The notes: a model not told the origin generated them from the letters alone. A DNA stretch of 64,000 nt from Salinimicrobium sediminilitoris (GCF_020866905.1 NZ_JAIVCC010000002.1:248001-312000), one strand, 5' to 3'; positions 47,264 to 56,888 are shown, numbered from the stretch's first letter. Numbers and translations: made by a program.

Positions 47264-48796
47264 ATGGGGATAATTGATTCCATAGGCAATCTGGTGATGA
47301 AGAGCCGGATCGAAGACTTAGAAAATTCTATTAATAATCCTCATGAGACTCAACAAAAAGTCTTGCATCAACTTCTGGGAAGTACTAAAGACACCTTCTA
47401 CGGAAAAAAATTCCATTTTAAAGATATTCACAACTACCGGCAGTTCATTGAGCAGGTGCCACTAAATAGTTATGAAGATCTCTACCCGTACATCGAATTA
47501 ATCCTGAAAGGAGAAAACAATGTATTGTGGCCCACCCCTATTAAGTGGTTTGCGAAATCATCGGGTACTACCGGTGCTACCAGTAAGATCATTCCGGTTT
47601 CTACCGAAGGGTTGGAACAGTGTCATTACCAGGGCGGTCGTGATATGCTCGCACTGTACATCAGGAATTATCCTGATGCCAAATTATTTTCAGGAAAAAA
47701 CCTGTCTATTGGAGGAAGCCAGGAAGCCAAGCATTCCAGCAATAACAGTCATTATATAGCTAATATTTCGGCTATTGTCATGAAGAACCTGCCTTTTTGG
47801 GCCCAGTTCGGAAGAACTCCGGGATTAGAGGTGACCATGATGAACAACTGGGAGGAGAAGATAGAAAAGATTGCCGAAATTACTTCCCAACAAAAGGTTA
47901 CCAGCCTCGCTGGTTCCCCAATGTGGATGTTGCTATTGCTTCAACATATTATAAAGGAGCAAAAAATTACACACATCCAGGATGTTTGGCCAGATCTTGA
48001 AGTTTTCTTTCACGGGTCTGTTTCCTTTGCGCCTTACAGGCCATTATTTGAGGAGCTGGACAGGAACAAAAGCTTAAGATACCTTGAGATCTTTAATGCC
48101 ACCGAAGGTTTTTTTGGTCTTCAGGATCAAAAGGAAGACCCTTCCCTCCTGCTTATGCTCAACTATGGAATTTACTACGAATTCATTCCCGAAAAAGAAT
48201 TTCTTTCAGAGAATCCAAAGGTGATTCCATTAAGCGAAGTGGAAATGGGTAAGAACTACTCCATGGTCATTAGTACGAATTCCGGTTTGTGGCGCTACAA
48301 AATTGGCGACACCGTGAAATTCACCAGCACCAGTCCCTATCGCTTTACCATAAGCGGCCGCACCAAGCATTGTATCAATGTATTTGGAGAAGACCTTTTT
48401 GCAGAACATGCCGAAAAAGCCATCTCCAAGGCCTGTAGGGAAACTGGAGCTATTCTTCGGGATTTCACAGCGGCCCCTTATTTTTACGATCGCCGCAAAA
48501 AAGGTTATCATGAATGGCTTATCGAATTTGTAAGGTCTCCTGAAAACATTCAGGCATTTACTGAAATTCTGGATATAGAATTGGGCATTTATAATGACGA
48601 TTATGCTTCGAAGCGTAAGAACGATATTGCTATTGAAAAGCCTGTAGTGCGCGAAATGCCTGAAGGTACATTTTATGAATGGCTCAAACGAAAAAATAAA
48701 CTGGGAGGCCAGCACAAGGTACCCCGATTGTCGAATAGCCGGGAATTTGTGGAGGAACTGCTAAGCATTAGAAAATCCCTGCAGCCCGAGGTCTAA
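47264..48796 (+). CDS. GH3 auxin-responsive-promoter-like protein (acyl-adenylate family)
   Basis: 510 residues resembling the plant GH3 acyl-amido synthetases, part of the adenylate-forming superfamily. FAKSSGTTGATSK is the ATP phosphate-binding motif, YLEIFNATEGFFGLQ the second block, and WRYKIGDTVKFT the hinge region. Bacterial homologues are common in Bacteroidota, but their natural acid and amine substrates are unknown. It is cytoplasmic by lack of a signal. It overlaps the convergent TlpA-like gene by four bases. Confidence 0.85.
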   Translation: MGIIDSIGNLVMKSRIEDLENSINNPHETQQKVLHQLLGSTKDTFYGKKFHFKDIHNYRQFIEQVPLNSYEDLYPYIELILKGENNVLWPTPIKWFAKSSGTTGATSKIIPVSTEGLEQCHYQGGRDMLALYIRNYPDAKLFSGKNLSIGGSQEAKHSSNNSHYIANISAIVMKNLPFWAQFGRTPGLEVTMMNNWEEKIEKIAEITSQQKVTSLAGSPMWMLLLLQHIIKEQKITHIQDVWPDLEVFFHGSVSFAPYRPLFEELDRNKSLRYLEIFNATEGFFGLQDQKEDPSLLLMLNYGIYYEFIPEKEFLSENPKVIPLSEVEMGKNYSMVISTNSGLWRYKIGDTVKFTSTSPYRFTISGRTKHCINVFGEDLFAEHAEKAISKACRETGAILRDFTAAPYFYDRRKKGYHEWLIEFVRSPENIQAFTEILDIELGIYNDDYASKRKNDIAIEKPVVREMPEGTFYEWLKRKNKLGGQHKVPRLSNSREFVEELLSIRKSLQPEV

Positions 48797-49356
48797 TTTT
48801 CTTTTAGCAATTGGTCGAGAAGATCTTTAAAGCCTGCATCATTCCAGTTAGCAGATCCTTTTTTATTAACCGCAATTTTACCATCCCTGGAGATCACATA
48901 AGTAGTAGGCAAACTGCGCGATTGGAGCTTTTGTGGCGCCATGCTTAAGGGTTGGTAAACCGGAAGCCTGTAATTCTTTTTATCGAGGAACCGCTGTAGC
49001 TTTTCCTGATCTTCGGTAGAAACAAAATAAAAATCCACTTTGTCCCCGTATTCATTGTACAGTTTTTGAAAAGAAGGCATTTCTGCTATACAGGGAGGAC
49101 ACCAGGTAGCCCATAGGTTTATAACAGCTACTTCTCCTATACTTTTCTTAAAATTAACAGGTTCTCCCTGGAGATTTGTAAGGTTCCAGTTATAATCTTC
49201 CAGAGTCTCACGGTCATCGGCAGCTATTTTTGACGGGCTAAAGGCAATAATACGGTTCAGCGTTACCTGTATGGGTTTCCTGGTTTGAGGAATGATAAGG
49301 AGAACAATTAGAATGATGAACAGGATATTCGACCAGTTCTTTTTTAAAAATTCCAT
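48793..49356 (-). CDS. TlpA-like membrane-anchored thioredoxin
   Basis: 187 residues. An N-terminal membrane anchor (about 8-26) is followed by a periplasmic thioredoxin fold with active site WATWCPPCIAEMP. The cis-Pro loop is LPTTYVI. It probably reduces periplasmic disulfides or serves cytochrome maturation. The gene is convergent with the GH3-like gene (4-base overlap) and divergent from the M3 peptidase. Confidence 0.9.
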   Translation of the reverse strand: MEFLKKNWSNILFIILIVLLIIPQTRKPIQVTLNRIIAFSPSKIAADDRETLEDYNWNLTNLQGEPVNFKKSIGEVAVINLWATWCPPCIAEMPSFQKLYNEYGDKVDFYFVSTEDQEKLQRFLDKKNYRLPVYQPLSMAPQKLQSRSLPTTYVISRDGKIAVNKKGSANWNDAGFKDLLDQLLKEN

Positions 49357-49395
49357 ACCGCTGTTTAGATTGTATAAAAGTAAGTTTTAAAATTC

Positions 49396-49419
49396 ACCTG
49401 TCAAAAATGGCATTTTTGA
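49396..49419. repeat. Perfect TCAAAAATG-G-CATTTTTGA palindrome
   Basis: 49401-49409 and 49411-49419 are exact reverse complements around one base. With the preceding ACCTG it repeats 9113-9135 with one mismatch in the first 23 bases. It is between tlpA and the M3 peptidase genes, 40-70 bases from both starts. Confidence 0.65.
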
Positions 49420-49468
49420 AACCCTTCCCTTTTTTAGATTATTAGTATCTTGAAATCCGAAAACTTAA

Positions 49469-51673
49469 ATGAAACAGAAAATGATCCCCACAAAAAAATT
49501 TAGTGTTGGTTTAATTACAGCTCTGGCCATATCGGCATGCGGGTCGGGTAACTCCCCTGCCCCAACACCCGATGGTGAACAGACTGCTACAGTACAAAAA
49601 ACGACTATGGAAAATGACCTTTTACAGGAGTGGACCGGGCCTTACGGCGGCGTGCCGGCCTTTGATAAAATGAATCTTGAAGAACTTCAACCTGCTATGG
49701 AGCAGGCAATGGCTTCTCACCTGCAGGAAGTTCTAATGATCTCAACAAATCCTGCCCCTCCCACATTTGAGAATACTGTCCTGGCAATGCAAAAATCGGG
49801 AGAGGCACTTGACCGCGCCTTTACCTATTACAGTATTTGGAGCAGCAATATGTCTTCGCCGGAATTCAGGAAAATTCAGCAGGAACTTGCGCCAAAGATC
49901 TCAGAGTATTCTTCAAAAATTTCTCAGAATAAAGAACTTTTTGAAAGAGTGAAGGCAGTTTATGAGCAATCACAAAAAAGCCCTCTTTCCCCACAAAAAC
50001 AACGTGCAGTGCAGCTTATGTATGAAGATTTTGCCATGGAAGGGGCAGATCTTAATGAAGCAGACAAAGAGCGTTATGCCGCAATCAATAAGCAGCTTTC
50101 CCGTCTCTACACCCAGTTTAGCAACAATGTATTAGCCGAGGAAGAGAATTATGTGGTTTTTCTGGAAAAAGATCAATTAAGCGGCTTACCTGAATCCTAT
50201 ACCAAAGCAGCTGCAAAAGCGGCGGCCGATCGTGGGAAAGAGGACAAGTTTGCAGTACTTAATACCCGCTCTTCCATGGATCCTTTCCTTACCTATTCAG
50301 ATGAAAGAGAACTCAGAAAAAAGGTATGGGAAAATTATTATTCGCGGGGAGATAATGATGACGAGTATGACAATAAAGAACTTATTGAAGAGATCCTCAA
50401 GTTACGCGATGAGCGGGTAGAACTTTTAGGTTATGAAAATTATGCACAGTGGAGGCTACAGAACAGAATGGCCAAAACGCCGGAAAGAGCTATGGAACTC
50501 ATGGAAGCCGTTTGGCCTGCCGCTCTTGCCCGTGTAAAAGAAGAAGTAGCCGATATGCAGGCGGTAGCCGAAGCCGAAGGTAAAGACATTACCATAGCTC
50601 CATGGGATTATCGTTACTACGCCGAAAAAGTAAGACAGCAAAAGTACGACCTGGAGTCTGATGAGGTTAAGCAATACCTGCAACTGGGAAAACTAACAGA
50701 TGCACTTTTCTTCACAGCAGAGAAAATCTTCAATTACAAATTTACTCCCGTTCCCGAAGGTACAGTACCTGTATTTCATGAAGACGTGAAAGTATGGGAA
50801 GTGACCGATAAAGATTCTGGAAAACACATAGGACTTTGGTACCTGGATCCTTATGCCCGCACAGGAAAACGATCTGGTGCCTGGGCATCTCAATACCGCA
50901 GCCATGCAGAAATGGATGAAAAAGAAGAGACCGTTCTGGCTTCCAACAATTCCAACTTCGTAAAACCTGCTCCCGGAGAACCTGCATTAATTTCCTGGGA
51001 TGATGCAACCACTTTCTTCCACGAGTTTGGACATGCCCTGCATTTCTTTGCTTCAGAAGTAAAGTATCCTATTCTTAACAGTGGTGTGCGGGATTATACC
51101 GAATTTCAATCACAACTTCTTGAGAGATGGTTATCTACAGATGAGGTGATCAACCGCTTTTTAGTTCATCATGAAACCGGGGAACCTATCCCGCAGGAAC
51201 TGGTAGCAAAGATCAAAAAGGCTTCTACTTTTAATCAGGGATTTGCCACGACAGAGTTTCTTGCTTCAGCTTTGATGGACATGAAATTGCATACAACAGA
51301 TCCTGAAGAGATCGACATGGATACTTTTGAAAAAGAAACCCTGGATGAACTTAATATGCCTTCACAAATTGTGATGAGACATCGTACTCCGCATTTTGGA
51401 CACGTTTTCTCGGGTGAAGGTTATGCAACAGGTTACTATGGTTATTTATGGGCAGATGTATTAACATCAGATGCTGCGGAAGCTTTCCAGGAGGCTCCGG
51501 GTGGGTTCTATGATGAAAATGTAGCTGCCAGGCTGGTGAAGTATTTATTTGCACCACGAAATGCCATGGACCCTGCGGAAGCCTACAGGCTTTTTAGAGG
51601 AAGGGATGCGACCATAGATGCTCTAATGAGAGACCGTGGTTTCCCTGTTCCATCTAAAGAAGAAGCACAATAG
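49469..51673 (+). CDS. dcp: M3-family peptidyl-dipeptidase, lipoprotein
   Basis: 734 residues. The lipobox AISAC leads to a mature lipoprotein after a Pro/Thr-rich linker. The zinc site is HEFGH (His518, Glu519, His522) in TTFFHEFGHALHF, with the third ligand Glu in the following helix, as in Dcp/oligopeptidase A. It should release dipeptides from the C-termini of peptides in the periplasm. Two near starts exist (49469, 49481). A repeat-rich region follows. Confidence 0.92.
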   Translation: MKQKMIPTKKFSVGLITALAISACGSGNSPAPTPDGEQTATVQKTTMENDLLQEWTGPYGGVPAFDKMNLEELQPAMEQAMASHLQEVLMISTNPAPPTFENTVLAMQKSGEALDRAFTYYSIWSSNMSSPEFRKIQQELAPKISEYSSKISQNKELFERVKAVYEQSQKSPLSPQKQRAVQLMYEDFAMEGADLNEADKERYAAINKQLSRLYTQFSNNVLAEEENYVVFLEKDQLSGLPESYTKAAAKAAADRGKEDKFAVLNTRSSMDPFLTYSDERELRKKVWENYYSRGDNDDEYDNKELIEEILKLRDERVELLGYENYAQWRLQNRMAKTPERAMELMEAVWPAALARVKEEVADMQAVAEAEGKDITIAPWDYRYYAEKVRQQKYDLESDEVKQYLQLGKLTDALFFTAEKIFNYKFTPVPEGTVPVFHEDVKVWEVTDKDSGKHIGLWYLDPYARTGKRSGAWASQYRSHAEMDEKEETVLASNNSNFVKPAPGEPALISWDDATTFFHEFGHALHFFASEVKYPILNSGVRDYTEFQSQLLERWLSTDEVINRFLVHHETGEPIPQELVAKIKKASTFNQGFATTEFLASALMDMKLHTTDPEEIDMDTFEKETLDELNMPSQIVMRHRTPHFGHVFSGEGYATGYYGYLWADVLTSDAAEAFQEAPGGFYDENVAARLVKYLFAPRNAMDPAEAYRLFRGRDATIDALMRDRGFPVPSKEEAQ

Positions 51674-51716
51674 GAGGATTTAGAAAAGAATTTTCTTTAC
51701 CAGATTATCACATAGA

Positions 51717-51874
51717 ACCTGAAACAGTTCAGGTAAAAAAGAGGCTGTTTGAAAAGGCCATTTTTCGTCAAGCTGAACTTGTTTCAGCTTCTAATTGATT
51801 ATGACTTTCAATTGGATAAGATCCTGAAATAAATTCAGGATGACGTATTATATGCTTTTCAGACAGCCTTTTTT
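51717..51874. repeat. Nested cruciform-forming intergenic repeat element
   Basis: Outer arms AAAAAAGAGGCTGTTTGAAA (from 51735) and GCTTTTCAGACAGCCTTTTT (from 51854) are near-perfect complements. Inside, CGTCA (51766-51770) and TGACG (51841-51845) close a second level around two hairpins, AAGCTGAA/TTTCAGCTT (51770-51790) and ATCCTGAA/TTCAGGAT (51821-51841). A third small hairpin ACCTGAA/TTCAGGT (51717-51734) abuts the outer arm. The T run at 51869-51874 allows it to terminate the peptidase transcript. Confidence 0.8.
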
Positions 51875-51878
51875 CTTG

Positions 51879-53312
51879 TTAAAGCAATTCCTTAAAATGA
51901 TCTTTTAAAGTTTTTTCAGCCGCATGAAAACCACACATTCCGTGGACGCCTCCTCCCGGGGGAGTTGATGAAGAGCATATATAGACCCGTGGATCGGGTG
52001 TGGAATAAGGGGAAATACGTGCTACAGGTCGTGTGAACAACTGTGTGATATCCTGTTTTCCGCCATTTATATCTCCACCCACAAGATTGGGATCAAATTG
52101 TTCCAGGGCAACAGTGTTCATAGTAGAGCGCTCCAGGATGGTATCTTTAAAACCGGGCGCAGCACGTTCTATTTGATTTTCAATGATCTCTGTAAAATCT
52201 TCTGTACTGCCGTTGGGGACGTGAATATAAGCCCAGGCAGTGTGTTTTCCTTCGGGTGCACGGGAAGGATCAAAAGGAGAATGTTGAGCAATAAGAACGT
52301 AAGGCGTTTTTGTCATGTTCTTTTCATGAATGCCCTTTTCTGAATTCTCTATCTCCTCCTTGGTGAAACCTAAATGGACTGTTGCGGCTTTTCGGCATTT
52401 TTCATTAGTAAAAGGAATGGGTTCACTTAAGGCCCAGTCCATTTTAAAAACTCCGGCGCCATATTTATAGGATTCCAGTCGCTGCCTGTAAAGAGAGCTG
52501 AAATTAAGCCCTTTTATCTTCAGCAATTGTCTCGGGGTAAGATCAAAAAGGTATGCGTAGGCATTAGGCAGATCCCTTATATCCTCCACCCAGGTGTCGC
52601 AAAATATTTCTCCCCCCAAAGACTTGTAATGCTCGGTAAGGGCATGGACAAAATTCCCTGCACCTCCTTTAGGAAAAGGCCAGTTAAATTTATGTGCACT
52701 GGTGGTAAGCACCAGCCCAAAAGAAGCTGATGCCAAAGTGTTCATTGGAAGTGTGGAATGAGCCGCCGATCCATAAAAGAAGGCTTTGGATCTATCATTC
52801 TTAAAATATTTGTCTACAATGATCTTTGCTGAAGGTAATGCCTTGATCCCAAATTTCATGAAGGCCATGGGATGATCGGGGATTCCCAAAGGTCCCAGCA
52901 GATCCTTTCCCAGTTTATCCCAATTATCAAGCAACGGTCCTATAAGGTCCAGATAAGCCTTTTCATCTTCTCCCAGTTGGGCTGCGGTACTATTGATGTC
53001 TTTATAGCATCCATAGGCTGTACCGTCTTCAAAAGGATGGGCATAGGCGATCTCAGGAAAGATCCATTCCAGGCCATACTGCTCCAGGGGAAGATCTTTA
53101 AAAAAAGGAGAAGCCAGTCCTAACGGCATAATTGCTGAACCTACGTCATGCTTAAATCCCGGCAAAGTCAACTCCTGAGTCTTTGTAGCACCCCCAGGAA
53201 CTGCTGCCTGTTCAAAAATGGCAGTTTTTAGTCCCTTTTCCTGTAATCTAATAGCGGCAGCTATCCCATTACTACCGGAGCCTATAACTATTGCATCGTA
53301 TTTTTTAGACAT
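51879..53312 (-). CDS. CrtI-like phytoene-desaturase-family FAD oxidoreductase
   Basis: 477 residues. The N-terminal dinucleotide motif GSGSNGIAAAIRLQEKG and the CrtI-type ATKTQELTLPGFKHDVG segment are clear; the C-terminus has the second FAD block CSSSTPPGGGVHGMCG. It resembles NAD(P)/FAD-dependent oxidoreductases related to carotenoid desaturases and retinol saturase. No other carotenoid gene is nearby, so the substrate is uncertain. It follows the NmrA-like gene with a one-base overlap (TAATG). Confidence 0.85.
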   Translation of the reverse strand: MSKKYDAIVIGSGSNGIAAAIRLQEKGLKTAIFEQAAVPGGATKTQELTLPGFKHDVGSAIMPLGLASPFFKDLPLEQYGLEWIFPEIAYAHPFEDGTAYGCYKDINSTAAQLGEDEKAYLDLIGPLLDNWDKLGKDLLGPLGIPDHPMAFMKFGIKALPSAKIIVDKYFKNDRSKAFFYGSAAHSTLPMNTLASASFGLVLTTSAHKFNWPFPKGGAGNFVHALTEHYKSLGGEIFCDTWVEDIRDLPNAYAYLFDLTPRQLLKIKGLNFSSLYRQRLESYKYGAGVFKMDWALSEPIPFTNEKCRKAATVHLGFTKEEIENSEKGIHEKNMTKTPYVLIAQHSPFDPSRAPEGKHTAWAYIHVPNGSTEDFTEIIENQIERAAPGFKDTILERSTMNTVALEQFDPNLVGGDINGGKQDITQLFTRPVARISPYSTPDPRVYICSSSTPPGGGVHGMCGFHAAEKTLKDHFKELL

Positions 53313-54181
53313 TAAGGTAAATCTTTTTCAAGATCGAGGTTGTCCAGATACTCCTTAAAAGTTATCTCTCCATTTTTCTCCCCAATCATATCATTAGTTG
53401 TTACAAATTTGAAGTACTTCAGTTTACTCGAAAGACTATCATCCACCATCTCGGGCAGGAACATCCCCCACTCGGCAATTTTTTCCGGAACGGGAACAAC
53501 TTTACCCCCAATTTTTTCAGCTATCATATCTGCCATTTCCCGGCGGGTATGCACAAGAGGACCACCTACTTCCTTGATTGCGGGGCCTTCATACAAATTT
53601 CCAACAACTACTTTTGCCAGGTCTTTTTGATGAATGCTATTCGTGCGGGCTTTCCCTTCCCCTACTATGGGAATAACTTTCCTCTTTGCCATAATTGCAA
53701 GATCGTTCAACCCCGAAAAAAAACCTACAGGCCTTATTATGGTATAATCCAGCCCCGAAGCCTCCAGTGCATCTTCAAACATTTTATGAGATTTGGCTAC
53801 TTCATATTCCAGGGCTTTTTCGGCACCTTTTATGGACACGTAAAGAAAACGCTTTACACCGTTCTTAACTGCATCATCCAGGATATTAGAATTGGCGTAG
53901 AAGTCATTTTCCATAAAAGATTTGCCCCTGTCGGTGAAAAGACTAACACTCTTTCCAAGGGTGGAAATAACTATTGAAACATCTTTGGTAATATCCTTAA
54001 TGATCTCGTTGCCTTCACTGGCATCCGCTCTCCATATATCCTGTGTAAATTTGGATACCTTTTCGGATCCATCTGCTGAATGTACCAGGGCCCGGACATC
54101 CTTTCCCTGCTGGTGAAGTATTTTCAGAACTTCCAGACCCAAGGCTCCCGAAGCACCAGCCAATAAAATTTTCTCCCTCAT
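53312..54181 (-). CDS. NmrA-like/atypical SDR NAD(P)-binding protein
   Basis: 289 residues with the Rossmann motif GASGALGLEVLKIL at the N-terminus and an atypical SDR pattern (VSIKGAEKALEYEVAKSH, with Lys70-type catalysis not evident). Such proteins bind NAD(P) and act as reductases or redox sensors. It is translationally coupled to the CrtI-like gene, so the pair probably works on the same hydrophobic substrate, which is inference. Confidence 0.8.
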   Translation of the reverse strand: MREKILLAGASGALGLEVLKILHQQGKDVRALVHSADGSEKVSKFTQDIWRADASEGNEIIKDITKDVSIVISTLGKSVSLFTDRGKSFMENDFYANSNILDDAVKNGVKRFLYVSIKGAEKALEYEVAKSHKMFEDALEASGLDYTIIRPVGFFSGLNDLAIMAKRKVIPIVGEGKARTNSIHQKDLAKVVVGNLYEGPAIKEVGGPLVHTRREMADMIAEKIGGKVVPVPEKIAEWGMFLPEMVDDSLSSKLKYFKFVTTNDMIGEKNGEITFKEYLDNLDLEKDLP

Positions 54182-54255
54182 AGATTTCTTCTTTTTTCTT
54201 GAAAATACAGGAAATTATCTGAAGTAATTGAGGAAATTATGTGATTAACAAAAAA

Positions 54256-54474
54256 TTAGACTGCCGTTTCTTTTAATTTTTCCCGCTCCATTTCTCTTCG
54301 GCAGAAAGTTTTAAGACGTTCTTTTGCTTTTGAAAGAGATAATTTTTTTCTGTGGTAGCAGGTAATTTTCTCAGGCTTTTGAGCATTAATCAATTTTGAA
54401 AGAGCAGCTTTTTCTGAGGGATTCAACAAATCTAGATGAGGCTTCATCAATTTGTAGATTGTAATAACATCCAT
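54256..54474 (-). CDS. Small hypothetical basic protein
   Basis: 72 residues from ATG 54474; an upstream in-frame ATG at 54618 would add a poorly composed 48-residue stretch. The sequence reads MDVITIYKLMKPHLDLLNPS, then a Lys/Arg-rich helix ending MEREKLKETAV. It looks like a short helical protein; I recognise no family. It is 74 bases from the NmrA-like gene on the same strand. Confidence 0.55.
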   Translation of the reverse strand: MDVITIYKLMKPHLDLLNPSEKAALSKLINAQKPEKITCYHRKKLSLSKAKERLKTFCRREMEREKLKETAV

Positions 54475-54664
54475 AAATGAAATTTTAGTAGCAACGGCTA
54501 ATTGGTTGTACCTAAAGATACTAAAAATAAATAAAATGAGGAAGGACAATACTTTCAAGTCTAAGTAACGTCTTTCGGGATCTTGTTTTATAAAAATATT
54601 TAAACACAAGGAAATCACCCCCTTGAAGAAAAGGCTGCTGTTTTACACTTCTTTGATACCCCTG

Positions 54665-54808
54665 CTATTGGGCAATTTCCATAATGACCAATACTATTGC
54701 TAAAAGAGCGATCAAAAAGATCATTCCCAGTACAATGGTAATGATCACCTTTTGAGTAGTGGAAAACTCAACTGTGTAATTGTTCCAGATGTTTGTAAAA
54801 ACGCTCAT
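54665..54808 (-). CDS. 47-residue single-span membrane protein
   Basis: ATG 54808 to TAG 54665. The start MSVFTNIWNNYTVEFSTTQK is followed by one strongly hydrophobic segment (about 21-43) and the end MEIAQ. The clean hydrophilic-hydrophobic layout and tidy stop suggest a real small protein, possibly a subunit or regulator of a membrane complex. It has no recognised family. Codon usage looks like that of neighbouring genes. Confidence 0.5.
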   Translation of the reverse strand: MSVFTNIWNNYTVEFSTTQKVIITIVLGMIFLIALLAIVLVIMEIAQ

Positions 54809-55057
54809 AGTATGCCAGAATATTTAGTAAAAATTATACCATATTCGAATATAAAGCACTGATTTGTATGAAATTACGAAAAATAATCAGGCTTTACAAA
54901 TTCCGGAATAATTAAATTTTCCTAAAGGTTTTTTTATGGAAGAAAAATGTCTTGGAAAAGAAAAACTTTCAGCATCAATCCACTTTAGTCCCGGATAGAA
55001 AGGAATTATTAAATTTTTAGTACAATGTGCACCCCCGCTGCAGTATTTTTGTGGCAC

Positions 55058-56422
55058 ATGAAGCAAAAGAAGAAATATACCGAAGGAAAAATTTTCAATT
55101 CCTTATTCCACCTGGCGGTACCAATTATTCTGGCAAACATTCTTCAAACTGCTTACCAACTAATAGATACTTTTTGGCTGGGTAGACTGGGAGCTAATGC
55201 TGTTGCGGCAGTAAGTATAAGTTTTCCACTGCTATTTCTGGTCTTATCGCTGGGCTCTGGATTAACGCTTGCAGGAACAGTATTGGTCTCTCAATATTTT
55301 GGTGCCGAAGATCAGGAAAAAGTGGATTTCAATTCCTCCCAGACTATTTCCCTCGTCTTTTTTATCTCTCTCTTACTTTCAGTGTTGAGTTATTATTCAG
55401 CTGCACCTCTAATGCGGCTTATTGGTGCCGGACCCGAAATTATCAAGGATTCTGTAAGCTACTTTAAGGTCTCTTCCATTGGCTTTGTCTTTCTCTTCAT
55501 GTTCTTTGCATTCCAATCACTTATGCGAGGAATTGGAAACGTGATGCTTCCGGTTTATATAGTTCTTTCCACGGTTTTTCTGAATCTTATCCTGGACCCG
55601 TTATTTATTTATGGCTATGGCCCCATACCGGGTTATGGTGTGGCAGGAGCCGCGGTGGCCAGTATTGTTACCCAGGCCATTTCGGCAGCAATAGGACTTT
55701 GGATACTATTTAAAGGAAGAAGTGGTATAAGGATCCATTTTAATCAAATGAGACCGCACCTCTTCACGTTACAAAGGATAGTTAACCTTGGCATACCTGC
55801 AAGTATTGAACAGTCCACAAGAGCCCTTGGAATGACCTTTATGGTGGTCCTGGTTACCGGCTTTGGCAGTGAAGTGGTTGCAGCCTATGGAATTGGCGCC
55901 CGAATTCTGAGTTTTATTGTTATCCCGGCACTGGGTCTGGCCATTGCCACGACTTCGCTGGTGGGTCAAAATATTGGTGCTATCAAGATCAAAAGAGCCG
56001 AAAAGGTTGCAAACCTGAGTAGTCAAATCGCCTTTTTTGGCCTTACCGGGATGGGAATGCTCATGTACTTTTTCGCCGAACCCATTACTGCTTTTTTCAT
56101 TCCTAATGATCCCGATGTAATTAAAGATGCTTCCCTTTTTATAAAGATCATGGCACCTAGTTTCGGTCTTTTGGGCGTACAGCAGGTGTTGAATGGGGTT
56201 TTTAACGGCGCAGGGTTCACCAAAGCCTCTATGCTTATCTCCATTCTCAACTTATGGATCATTAGGTTTCCCCTCGCCTTTATGCTTTCCCATAAAACAG
56301 ATCTAAGCTATGAAGGAATCTGGTGGGCTTTCCCAATATCCAACCTGGTCGCCGCCCTGGCCGCTTTTATTTACTTTAAGCAAGGGTATTGGAAACTGAG
56401 GCTTTTTCGCAGGAGAAATTAA
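55058..56422 (+). CDS. MATE-family multidrug exporter
   Basis: 454 residues from ATG 55058 (an earlier ATG at 55025 adds a Cys/Trp-containing stretch unlikely to belong). Twelve hydrophobic spans in two halves are seen, with IFNSLFHLAVPIILANILQT and LIDTFWLGRLGANAVAAVS at the start, typical of the NorM/DinF group. It should export cationic compounds in exchange for Na+ or H+. No regulator gene is adjacent. Confidence 0.92.
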   Translation: MKQKKKYTEGKIFNSLFHLAVPIILANILQTAYQLIDTFWLGRLGANAVAAVSISFPLLFLVLSLGSGLTLAGTVLVSQYFGAEDQEKVDFNSSQTISLVFFISLLLSVLSYYSAAPLMRLIGAGPEIIKDSVSYFKVSSIGFVFLFMFFAFQSLMRGIGNVMLPVYIVLSTVFLNLILDPLFIYGYGPIPGYGVAGAAVASIVTQAISAAIGLWILFKGRSGIRIHFNQMRPHLFTLQRIVNLGIPASIEQSTRALGMTFMVVLVTGFGSEVVAAYGIGARILSFIVIPALGLAIATTSLVGQNIGAIKIKRAEKVANLSSQIAFFGLTGMGMLMYFFAEPITAFFIPNDPDVIKDASLFIKIMAPSFGLLGVQQVLNGVFNGAGFTKASMLISILNLWIIRFPLAFMLSHKTDLSYEGIWWAFPISNLVAALAAFIYFKQGYWKLRLFRRRN

Positions 56423-56535
56423 CCACCTTACCTGATTTACAATATCTTAACAGAAATATATTTTTGCTGTTAAAACACTTTTCCTTCCGTTTCAAAAAAG
56501 GCATTTTAGAGAGGTAATCACAAAATTCACTAACA

Positions 56536-56820
56536 ATGGCAAACTCAGATTCAAAGACAACTAAAGATCATACAACGATTAAAAAATGGAGCGAGGAAAG
56601 AGATGGGAAACCCGCTGTGGTGGAAAGCACTTCCAACAGCAGTGAAGGCGGCGGATTACTTCGCATCAACTTTCCCGGTTATGCAGAGGATAACCTGAAA
56701 AATATATCCTGGGAAGAATTCTTCAGGATATTTGACGAGAATGATCTACAGTTCCTTTACCAGGAAGAAACCAAAGACGGTGAAAAAAGCCGCTTTTTTA
56801 AATTTGTGGATAAGAATTAA
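56536..56820 (+). CDS. Small conserved hypothetical protein
   Basis: 94 residues, no signal peptide. Central blocks LLRINFPGY and ISWEEFFRIFDENDLQFLYQ, with a final SRFFKFV, match a small conserved bacterial family of unknown function that is sometimes labelled 'branching enzyme' in annotations without structural basis. It lies alone between MATE and a terminator. Confidence 0.75.
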   Translation: MANSDSKTTKDHTTIKKWSEERDGKPAVVESTSNSSEGGGLLRINFPGYAEDNLKNISWEEFFRIFDENDLQFLYQEETKDGEKSRFFKFVDKN

Positions 56821-56843
56821 GTTTGAAGACTTTTTTAATCAAC

Positions 56844-56875
56844 AAAGGCTGTCTTGCGACAGCCTTTTCTTTTTT
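56844..56875 (+). terminator. Terminator after the 94-residue gene
   Basis: AAAGGCTGTC (56844-56853) and GACAGCCTTT (56858-56867) pair around TTGC, followed by a T-rich run. Confidence 0.85.
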
Positions 56876-56888
56876 ATGGTACTATAAA

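Noticed and set aside
48230-48715. 161-codon minus-strand frame
   Set aside because: Antisense to the GH3-like gene, whose motifs are intact; no promoter or family support.
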